A stretch of DNA of 42,732 nucleotides from Nonomuraea zeae (GTDB taxonomy: Bacteria; Actinomycetota; Actinomycetes; Streptosporangiales; Streptosporangiaceae): NCBI RefSeq assembly GCF_005889725.1, contig NZ_VCKX01000088.1, forward strand, positions 1 to 42,732, in the 5' to 3' direction. The translations under genes and the position numbers were made by a program. The notes beneath the pieces were generated by a model. The model made no database searches. It was not told where the DNA came from and was given only the letters and a program-made list of their open reading frames with translations. Numbering within the stretch: the first letter of the stretch is position 1; the number at the start of each line of letters is the position of its first letter. Shown piece after piece: positions 30,728 through 36,786 of this stretch.

Positions 30728-31531
30728 ATGCTGAGCGCGAACGGCCTGATCAAGCGCTATGGCGACATCGCCGCGCTGGACGGATTCGACCTGCGGGTGG
30801 AAGCCGGAGAGATAGCCGGCCTGGTCGGCCACAACGGTGCGGGCAAGACCACGTTCTTCGACATCGCCGCGGGTCTCATCCGGCCGGATGCCGGAGACGT
30901 CGCGATCACGGGCGAGGTGGGGATGGCGCCGCAGCAGCTCGCGCTGTACCCCAGCGTGACCGTGCGCGAGACGCTGCGGCTCTTCGGCGGCCTGGCCGGG
31001 CTGCGCGGGCGCGCCCTGACCGCCGCCATCGACGCCACGGCGGAGGAGCTGGCCCTGACCGGGGTGCTGGACCGGCGGGTGGGGGTCCTGTCCGGCGGCC
31101 AGCAGCGCCGTACCCAGGCCGCCGCCGCGCTCCTGCCCCGCCCCGGCGTCCTCCTCCTGGACGAGCCCACGGCGGGCGCCGACCCCGAGACCCGCGCCGC
31201 GCTCCTGGCGGCGGTCCGGCGCAGGGCGGACGACGGTGCGACGGTCGTCTACTGCACCCACTACCTCCCGGAGCTCGCCGAGCTGCGGGCCACCGTGGCG
31301 GTGGCCAGGGACGGCCGGGTGATCGCCAGGGGAACGGGCGCCGACCTGCTCAAGGGCCTGCCGGGCGAGGTCCGGGTGGTCCTGGACGACGACGAGATCA
31401 CGATCACCACCGCCGACCCCACGGCGGCCCTGGCCGACCTGCTGCGCGACCTCGACCGGCCGGTGCGCGGCATCGACATCCGCCAGCCGTCGCTCGACGA
31501 CCTCTACCGGGAGCTGTCCCATGCCGCGTGA
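30728..31531 (+). CDS. ABC transporter ATP-binding protein (ABC-2 exporter type)
   Basis: A 267-residue nucleotide-binding subunit. Walker A is GHNGAGKTT (about 35-43), the Q-loop region is GMAPQQLALYPSVTV, the signature is LSGGQQRRTQAAAALL, Walker B is GVLLLDEPTAGADP, and the switch His is in VVYCTHYLPEL. A short C-terminal extension after ~215 is typical of DrrA-like drug exporters. GGAG precedes the ATG. The stop is now provided by the first copy of a 40-bp duplication; without it the protein would end at the equivalent stop in the second copy. It pairs with the permease at 31561. Confidence 0.92.
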   Translation: MLSANGLIKRYGDIAALDGFDLRVEAGEIAGLVGHNGAGKTTFFDIAAGLIRPDAGDVAITGEVGMAPQQLALYPSVTVRETLRLFGGLAGLRGRALTAAIDATAEELALTGVLDRRVGVLSGGQQRRTQAAAALLPRPGVLLLDEPTAGADPETRAALLAAVRRRADDGATVVYCTHYLPELAELRATVAVARDGRVIARGTGADLLKGLPGEVRVVLDDDEITITTADPTAALADLLRDLDRPVRGIDIRQPSLDDLYRELSHAA

Positions 31532-31580
31532 ATCGCTGCACCTCCACCGGGAGCTGTCCCGTGTCGCGTGAGTCGCTGCA
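31501..31580 (+). repeat. 40-bp tandem duplication at the ATPase/permease junction
   Basis: Copy 1 (31501-31540) and copy 2 (31541-31580) match at 36 of 40 positions with no gap. Each contains the ribosome-site motif CCGGGAGCTGTCCC, a start codon seven bases later (ATG in copy 1, GTG in copy 2), and CGCGTGA, which gives the upstream gene's stop. The duplicated block therefore carries a complete stop/start overlap. Confidence 0.95.
31521..31571 (+). CDS. micro-ORF of 16 codons created by the duplication
   Basis: ATG 31521 has GGGAG at the same seven-base spacing that serves the permease start 40 bases later. It encodes MPRESLHLHRELSRVA and stops at 31569-31571, inside the permease coding region. 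It overlaps the end of the ATPase gene and the start of the permease gene. It is probably translated, but whether the peptide matters or only carries ribosomes to the next start is unknown. Confidence 0.4.
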   Translation: MPRESLHLHRELSRVA

Positions 31581-32301
31581 CCGCATCGCCGTGCTGGCCG
31601 GGCACAACGCGCTGCTGCGCCGGCGTGACCCGGCCCACCTGATCAGTTACCTGGTCATGCCGATGGTGCTCATGCTCGTCTTCAAGGCCATGATCGGCGA
31701 TCCCGCCCAGGTGGTGACGGGGCTGCTGGTGATGTTCTCGGTCCTGTCGATGTCGGACGTCGCCACCGCCACCCTCACGGAACGCGTCTGGCACACCTGG
31801 GAGCATCTCAGGGCGACGAGGGCCCGGATCCCGGAGATCCTGGTCGGCAAGGCCGTGCCCGTCTTCGTGGTCCTCGCCCTGCAGCAGGCGGTCCTGCTCG
31901 GGTACGGGGTGCTCGCGGTCGGGATGCGCCCGCCCGGCTCGGTGTGGCTGCTCGCGCTGGCCGTGGCGGCCTGGTGCTTCGCCCTGCTCGGCGTGGGCAC
32001 GGCGCTCGCGGGGGTGGTGCGCAGCCAGGGCGAGCTCAGCACGCTGTGCAACATCGCCGCCCTGTCGGTGAGCGCGCTGGGCGGGGCGCTGGTGCCGTTC
32101 GCGCTGATGCCTTCCTGGGCGCAGGCGATCGCGCCGATCTCGCCGGGCTACTGGGCGACGACCATGCTGCAGGCCGCCGTCAAGGGCGATCTCGCGGGGA
32201 CGGCGGGGCCGGCGGCCGTCCTGATCGGGATCGGGCTGGTGGCCGGAGCGTTCGCCTGCCGCCGCTTCGCCAGGGGGTGGGGTCGTACCAGCCTGCTCTG
32301 A
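31561..32301 (+). CDS. ABC-2 type transporter permease
   Basis: A 246-residue membrane subunit with six predicted hydrophobic segments, for example LISYLVMPMVLMLVFKAMIG, VVTGLLVMFSVLSMSDVATA, VFVVLALQQAVLLGYGVLAV, WLLALAVAAWCFALLGVGTA and VLIGIGLVAGAFACRRFARG. The EHLRATRARIPEILVGK loop and PGYWATTMLQAAVKGDL near the C-terminus fit ABC-2 drug exporters. I chose GTG 31561 for its GGGAG; an in-frame GTG at 31528 overlaps the ATPase stop but has poor spacing and a non-conserved-looking leader. Substrate unknown. Confidence 0.88.
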   Translation: MSRESLHRIAVLAGHNALLRRRDPAHLISYLVMPMVLMLVFKAMIGDPAQVVTGLLVMFSVLSMSDVATATLTERVWHTWEHLRATRARIPEILVGKAVPVFVVLALQQAVLLGYGVLAVGMRPPGSVWLLALAVAAWCFALLGVGTALAGVVRSQGELSTLCNIAALSVSALGGALVPFALMPSWAQAIAPISPGYWATTMLQAAVKGDLAGTAGPAAVLIGIGLVAGAFACRRFARGWGRTSLL

Positions 32302-32305
32302 GTCC

Positions 32306-32323
32306 TCGGCAGGCTGCTGCCGA
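32306..32323 (+). terminator. hairpin after the ABC exporter operon
   Basis: TCGGCAG and CTGCCGA form a perfect 7-bp stem with a GCTG loop, five bases after the permease stop. No T-run follows, so it may be a weak terminator or an mRNA 3'-end stabiliser. Confidence 0.45.
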
Positions 32324-32360
32324 CGCGTAGATGCCGGCACTTGATGGCGCTCTAGTTACT

Positions 32361-32382
32361 TCCTGCCCGATATCGGGCAGGA
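32361..32382. promoter_or_regulatory. perfect 22-bp palindrome overlapping a ribosome-binding site
   Basis: TCCTGCCCGAT and ATCGGGCAGGA are exact reverse complements with no spacer. The last four bases AGGA (32379-32382) are the only ribosome-binding sequence for the GTG at 32390, seven bases downstream. It could be a DNA operator over the promoter or start region, or, in RNA, a stem that hides the ribosome site. I do not recognise the motif as that of a known regulator. Confidence 0.8.
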
Positions 32383-32389
32383 TGTTGGC

Positions 32390-32698
32390 GTGTCTCGTTC
32401 CACATGCGTAGTGTCCTCGTCTGTGTCCACGGCACGGCATCCGTACGAAGATCTCATCGCCCACCTCACCCGGACGAGTCCGCTCGGCCCCGGGGAGGCG
32501 GCTCGCGTGGTCGCCGACGTGCTGTCGTACTTCTCGGAACCGGCCGAGGAGTTCGTCCGCCGCCGTCACGGCGAGCTGAAGTCACGCGGCCTCACCAACG
32601 ACGAGATCTTCCCCAGGATCGCCGGCGAATTACGCGGACGCCGGGTGGCGGCGCCGGAGCTGTCCCTGCGGCAACTGCGCAGGATCGTTTACGGATGA
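32390..32698 (+). CDS. small protein of unknown function upstream of glmS
   Basis: A 102-residue, charged, helix-rich protein without signal peptide or membrane segment. The core from HPYEDLIAHLTRTSPLGPGE through EEFVRRRHGELKSRGLTNDE to the C-terminal LRQLRRIVYG has the look of a conserved domain: acidic/aromatic middle, RRRH motif, basic tail. I recall similar hypothetical proteins but cannot name a family or function. The GTG at 32390 uses the AGGA in the palindrome; a GTG nearer the conserved core (about 32420-32435) is an alternative, since the first ~15 residues are Ser/Val-rich. It ends 20 bases before glmS and is probably cotranscribed with it. Confidence 0.7.
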   Translation: MSRSTCVVSSSVSTARHPYEDLIAHLTRTSPLGPGEAARVVADVLSYFSEPAEEFVRRRHGELKSRGLTNDEIFPRIAGELRGRRVAAPELSLRQLRRIVYG

Positions 32699-32718
32699 AC
32701 GGATAAGAGGAGACCTCG

Positions 32719-34539
32719 ATGTGCGGAATCGTGGCCTACGTCGGCCCGAAGGACGCGGCGCCCATCCTGCTGGAGGGGCTGCAGCGGCTCGAATACCGGG
32801 GCTACGACTCGGCCGGGGTCGTCGTGTCCAACAAGGGACTGAAGCTCCGCAAGGTCAAGGGCAGGGTCGCCGACCTGGCCAAGGTCGTGCCGGCCAGGTT
32901 CAAGGGCGGCCTCGGCATCGGGCACACCCGCTGGGCCACGCACGGCGTACCGAGTGACGAGAACGCGCACCCGCACCTGTCCGCGGACGAGCGCATCGCG
33001 GTCGTGCACAACGGCATCATCGAGAACGCCGGCGAGCTGCGCGCCAAGCTCGAGGCCGACGGCGTGACGTTCCTCTCCGAGACCGACACCGAAGTGCTCG
33101 CGCACCTGATCGCCCGCGCGGCCGACGAGAACGACTCCCTGGAGGAGGCGGTCAGGAAGACGCTCAAGAGCGTCGTCGGCACGTACGGCATCGCGGTCAT
33201 CGACGCCGAGCGGCCCGGCGAGGTGGTCGTGGCCCGCAACGGCAGCCCGATCGTGGTCGGGATCGGGGAGAAGGAGATGTTCGCCGCCTCCGACGTGGCC
33301 GCCCTGGTCCGCTACACGCGCCAGGTCGTGCACCTGGAGGACGGCGAGCTGGCCGTGCTCAAGGCCGACGGCTTCCACACCTTCGCCAGCGACGCCCGCG
33401 AGACCGCCAAGGAGCCGCTGACCGTAGACTGGGACGCCGGCCACTACGACACCGGCGGCTACGAGCACTACCTGCTCAAGGAGATCTCCGAGCAGCCCGA
33501 GACGATGACCCGCACGATGAGCGGCCGGCTCGACGAGCGCTTCCACGTGGCCCACCTGGGCGGCCTGAACATGGACGCCCGCGAGACCCGGTCCTTCCGC
33601 CGCGTGAAGATCATCGGGTGCGGGTCCGCCTACTACTCGGGGCAGATCGGCGCGCAGCTCATCGAGGAGCTGGCCCGCATCCCCGCCGACGCCGAGCCGG
33701 CCAGCGAGTTCCGCTACCGCAACCCGGTCGTGGACCCCGACACGCTCTACGTCGCGATCAGCCAGTCGGGGGAGACCTACGACACGCTCGCCGCCGTACA
33801 GGAGCTCAAGCGCAAGGGCGGCCGGGTCATCGGCATCGTCAACGCCGTCGGCAGCGCCATCGCCCGCGAGGTGGACGGCGGCATCTACCTGCACGCGGGC
33901 CCCGAGGTGTCGGTGGCCTCGACCAAGGCGTTCACCTCGACCTCGGTGGCGTTCGCGCTGCTCGCGCTGCACCTGGGCCGGGTGCGCGACCTGTCGCCCG
34001 CCGACGGCCGGCGCGTGGTGGAGGGCCTGCGCAGGCTGCCGGGGCAGATCGAGGAGATCCTCGCCCAGGGCGACAAGATCGCCGAGCTGGCCAAGAAGTA
34101 CGCCGACCACCCGAGCATGATGTTCGTCGGCCGGGTGCGCGGCTACCCGGTGGCCCGCGAAGGCGCGCAGAAGCTGAAGGAGATCTCGTACGTCCACGCC
34201 GAGGCCTATCCGGCCAGCGAGCTCAAGCACGGCCCCCTGGCGCTCATCGGCCCCGACATGCCGACGGTCGCGATCGTCCCCGACGACGAGCTGCTCGACA
34301 AGAACCTCACCACGCTCGGCGAGATCCGCGCCCGTGGCGGCCGGGTGCTCATGGTCGGCCACCGCGAGCCGGAGGCCAAGCTGGCCGACGACGTGATCGT
34401 GATTCCCAAGAACGAGATCGAGCTCGACCCGATCCTGCTGACGATCCCGCTCCAGCTGCTCGCCTACTACGCCGCGGTGGCGCTCGGCCGCGACGTGGAC
34501 AAGCCGCGCAACCTTGCGAAGAGCGTCACGGTCGAATAA
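32719..34539 (+). CDS. glmS: glutamine--fructose-6-phosphate aminotransferase (isomerizing)
   Basis: A 606-residue enzyme that makes glucosamine-6-phosphate from fructose-6-phosphate and glutamine, the entry to peptidoglycan amino-sugar synthesis. The N-terminal nucleophile follows the start Met (MCGIVAYVGPKDAAPILLEG). Glutaminase motifs include YRGYDSAGVVV, GLGIGHTRWATHG and HNGIIENAGELR. Two SIS domains follow (about 285-425 and 455-590), with GCGSAYYSG, ISQSGETYDTL and ASTKAFTSTSVA. The C-terminus KPRNLAKSVTVE is the conserved tail that closes the active site. AAGAGGAG precedes the ATG. No glmS ribozyme is expected in actinobacteria and none was seen. Confidence 0.97.
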   Translation: MCGIVAYVGPKDAAPILLEGLQRLEYRGYDSAGVVVSNKGLKLRKVKGRVADLAKVVPARFKGGLGIGHTRWATHGVPSDENAHPHLSADERIAVVHNGIIENAGELRAKLEADGVTFLSETDTEVLAHLIARAADENDSLEEAVRKTLKSVVGTYGIAVIDAERPGEVVVARNGSPIVVGIGEKEMFAASDVAALVRYTRQVVHLEDGELAVLKADGFHTFASDARETAKEPLTVDWDAGHYDTGGYEHYLLKEISEQPETMTRTMSGRLDERFHVAHLGGLNMDARETRSFRRVKIIGCGSAYYSGQIGAQLIEELARIPADAEPASEFRYRNPVVDPDTLYVAISQSGETYDTLAAVQELKRKGGRVIGIVNAVGSAIAREVDGGIYLHAGPEVSVASTKAFTSTSVAFALLALHLGRVRDLSPADGRRVVEGLRRLPGQIEEILAQGDKIAELAKKYADHPSMMFVGRVRGYPVAREGAQKLKEISYVHAEAYPASELKHGPLALIGPDMPTVAIVPDDELLDKNLTTLGEIRARGGRVLMVGHREPEAKLADDVIVIPKNEIELDPILLTIPLQLLAYYAAVALGRDVDKPRNLAKSVTVE

Positions 34540-34573
34540 ATCTCGCCAATTCAGCCACAATCTTCCCAAGGTA

Positions 34574-35398
34574 GTGTTATCTGGCCGCAGACGACATAAA
34601 TTCGATTCTGTGCGGCAGTTCGACCACCAGAGGCCCAATCCCGCACGCATGTACGATTACATGCTCGGCGGGAAGGACAACTTCGCGGTCGACCGCCTGG
34701 CCATTGATCAGCTCGCCGAGCTGATCCCGGAGGCGGTCCCGCTGGCCCGCGCGAACCGGGCCTTCCTGCAGCGTGCCGTGCGCTACGTAGCCGCTGCGGG
34801 CGTGCGCCAGTTCCTCGATCTGGGCAGCGGCCTGCCGACCCAGGGCAGCGCGCACGAGGTGGCCCCCGAGGCCGGGGTCGTCTACGTGGACCACGATCCG
34901 GTCGTGGCCGCGCACGCCAGGGCCCTGCTCGAATCCCCGGCTCCGGGGGTCGCGAGCAGGGCCGCCTTCGTCGAGGCCGACCTGCTCGATCCCGACGAGG
35001 TGCTGGCACAGGCCGGCCGCTTCCTCGACCTGGACCGGCCGGTCGGCATCCTGCTGGTGTCGATCCTGCACTTCCTGCCCGACGCCGCCGGCCCGCAGCG
35101 CGCGGTGGCCGAGCTGCGCAGGAGGGTCGCGCCGGGCAGCCACCTGGTGATCTCGCACGCGACCACGATGGGCCGGATCGAGGAGGAGCAGGGCCGGGGC
35201 GGCGGCCACCGGGGATCGTCGGCCGCGGGCGGGGCCGACCGTACGCCTGGCGAGATCCGCGCGTTCTTCGGTGATTTCCCCTTAGAGCCTCCCGGGCTGG
35301 TGCAGGCCACCGACTGGCGTCCGGACCGGCCCAAACTGGTGGGTGACTGGTCGCTGCCGTCCTCGCTCATGGCCGGGGTGGGGAAGAAAGTCGGATAA
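34574..35398 (+). CDS. S-adenosyl methyltransferase, DUF574 type
   Basis: A ~274-residue SAM-dependent methyltransferase of the actinobacterial DUF574 family. The N-terminal hallmark is PNPARMYDYMLGGKDNFAVD. The SAM-binding loop is FLDLGSGLPTQGSAHEV, with acidic residue in VVYVDHDPVVAAHARAL, followed by ILLVSILHFLPD and SHLVISHATT. Family members are numerous in actinomycetes but few have known substrates. The start is uncertain: GTG 34574 and GTG 34610 are in frame and neither has a good ribosome site; the DUF574 hallmark normally lies ~15-25 residues in, which favours 34574. The 5' region is distinctly AT-rich. No functional link to glmS is evident. Confidence 0.82.
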   Translation: MLSGRRRHKFDSVRQFDHQRPNPARMYDYMLGGKDNFAVDRLAIDQLAELIPEAVPLARANRAFLQRAVRYVAAAGVRQFLDLGSGLPTQGSAHEVAPEAGVVYVDHDPVVAAHARALLESPAPGVASRAAFVEADLLDPDEVLAQAGRFLDLDRPVGILLVSILHFLPDAAGPQRAVAELRRRVAPGSHLVISHATTMGRIEEEQGRGGGHRGSSAAGGADRTPGEIRAFFGDFPLEPPGLVQATDWRPDRPKLVGDWSLPSSLMAGVGKKVG

Positions 35399-35523
35399 AA
35401 GGCACCCGTAAATTCCGATAAAGGCCGAAATTTCGTGCCGAAGTGGATCACGTCCCCGATGTGTAACCCCGCGTATTGCGTCAATAACCTGGAGTAGTGG
35501 GGAACTCGGGGGAGAAGTTGCAC

Positions 35524-36471
35524 ATGCGTCGTCGGGGATTCTTCGCATGGGGCCTCGGCCTGGCCGCGTGCGCCGCCGGTTGTGGCACCCAGCACATCAC
35601 CAGCAGCACCACGGGGCTGCGTACCCGCTTCTCGATCAACCCCGCCTCGCGCCGCTGGACCCGCGTGTGCCAGGCGTTCTCCGGGGCCGCCCGCGCGGCC
35701 GGGTACGAGACGGGCTCGGGGCAGCGGATCACGGTGGCCGGGCTGCCCGCGCTGGCCGCCGCCGAGCTGAACAACGGCCAGACGCTGCTCGACACCAACA
35801 CCCCGCTGGCCAGGCTGGCCGGCGACGTCGAGGTCGTGGTCGTGCCCGACAACTCGCGCTTCAAGGACTTCGACGACTTCGGGGCCCACCTGCTCGCCGC
35901 CCCGGACCAGACGATGCTGGCGGGCGGGCCGCAGGGCGAGCCCGACCACCTGCTGTTCGGCCTGATCGCCAGAGGGCTCGGCGCGGATGCCAGGCAAGTT
36001 GACTACACCGGCTATCCCAGCAGCCAGGAGGCCGTCGTCGCGCTGCTGTCGGGCAAGGCGGCCGCGGCCGGCGGGCTGCTCGCCGACTGGCGCGAGAGCA
36101 TCGGCACCGGCCGGGTCAGGGCGCTGGCGGTCTCCTCGGCCGCGCGCGTGCCCGACCTCGACGTGCCGACGCTGCTCGAATGCGGCGTACGGGTGGATTT
36201 CGCCGACTGGGTGGCGCTCTTCGGGTCGCACGACATGCCGGAGGAGAGCCGCGAAGCGGCTATCCGCATGTGCGAGCAGGTCACCGGTTCGGCGCGCTGG
36301 GAGGCCGCCTGCCGGGCCGCCGGCTGGCTCTCGATCCCGCTCAGCGGCGACGACTTCGGGGTCTGGCTCGGCTCCGAGGTCGAGCGCACCCGTGCCGTGC
36401 TGCGGGACCTCGGCTTGCTCAACACGACCAAAGCCACAACATGCTGGGGTAGTTGCGGGAACGGCCACTAG
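35524..36471 (+). CDS. tripartite tricarboxylate transporter-type substrate-binding lipoprotein (Bug/TctC family)
   Basis: A 315-residue extracytoplasmic solute receptor. The N-terminus RRRGFFAWGLGLAACAAGC carries a twin-arginine motif and one or two lipobox-like cysteines, so it is probably a Tat-exported lipoprotein. The mature part shows the Bug pattern: AGLPALAAAELNNGQTLL, VVVPDNSRFKDFDDFGAHLL, QVDYTGYPSSQEAVVALLSG and RVRALAVSSAARVPDLDVPT. The start at 35524 is backed by GGGGGAG. No TctA or TctB membrane genes are nearby, so it may serve a distant transporter or act as a sensor. The extreme C-terminus (TKATTCWGSCGNGH) is odd and may be non-conserved. Confidence 0.78.
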   Translation: MRRRGFFAWGLGLAACAAGCGTQHITSSTTGLRTRFSINPASRRWTRVCQAFSGAARAAGYETGSGQRITVAGLPALAAAELNNGQTLLDTNTPLARLAGDVEVVVVPDNSRFKDFDDFGAHLLAAPDQTMLAGGPQGEPDHLLFGLIARGLGADARQVDYTGYPSSQEAVVALLSGKAAAAGGLLADWRESIGTGRVRALAVSSAARVPDLDVPTLLECGVRVDFADWVALFGSHDMPEESREAAIRMCEQVTGSARWEAACRAAGWLSIPLSGDDFGVWLGSEVERTRAVLRDLGLLNTTKATTCWGSCGNGH

Positions 36472-36488
36472 ATGTAGGATCCTGGTCG

Positions 36489-36659
36489 TCGCTGGTTCGC
36501 TTCTACGGAGGCGAAGCAAAAGGGAACCCGGTGAAATTCCGGGGCTGCCCCGCAGCGGTGAGCGGGAACGACCGCCGTCATGAGCACTGGAGCGATCCGG
36601 GAAGCGACGGTCAGTAGGAGCCATCGAGCACGCCCGCGAGCCCGAAGACCTGCCAGCGA
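36489..36659 (+). ncRNA. cobalamin (AdoCbl) riboswitch aptamer upstream of nrdAB
   Basis: The closing P1 stem is perfect, TCGCTGG (36489-36495) with CCAGCGA (36653-36659). The core elements appear in order: AGGGAACCCGGTGAAATTCC (36531-36550), the GCTGCCCCGCAGC stem, GAGCACTGG, GATCCGGGAAGC, and the B12 box AGCCCGAAGACCTGCCAGCG ending at 36658. This is the standard cobalamin class. In Streptomyces the class Ia nrdABS operon is repressed by coenzyme B12 through such an element, so that the B12-dependent class II reductase is used instead; the same logic is expected here. No long ORF in the region is real. Confidence 0.95.
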
Positions 36660-36786
36660 ATGCCGGGCCTCGGCCTGGCGTGCAGTGTCCAGGCCTCGAG
36701 GGAGGGCCGGGGGCTACGCGGCCGACCCATGCCGCCGTGCTCTCGCGTGCCCTCACGGGGGATGAGCTCGCGAGGAGAGAGAGCAC
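36660..36786 (+). promoter_or_regulatory. riboswitch expression platform with ribosome-site sequestering stem
   Basis: Between aptamer and nrdA start are two stems. GGCCTGG (36672-36678) pairs with CCAGGCC (36689-36695). CTCGCG (36742-36747) pairs with CGCGAG (36769-36774), or alternatively GTGCTCTC (36737-36744) pairs with GAGAGCAC (36779-36786). The last two cover the purine-rich ribosome site CGAGGAGAGAGAG just before GTG 36787. No T-run is present. This layout favours translational control, though the Streptomyces example was reported as transcriptional. Confidence 0.6.

Noticed and set aside
36580..36765. 61-codon ORF inside the riboswitch region
   Set aside because: It overlaps the cobalamin aptamer core and has no ribosome site or family; the RNA structure explains the conservation.
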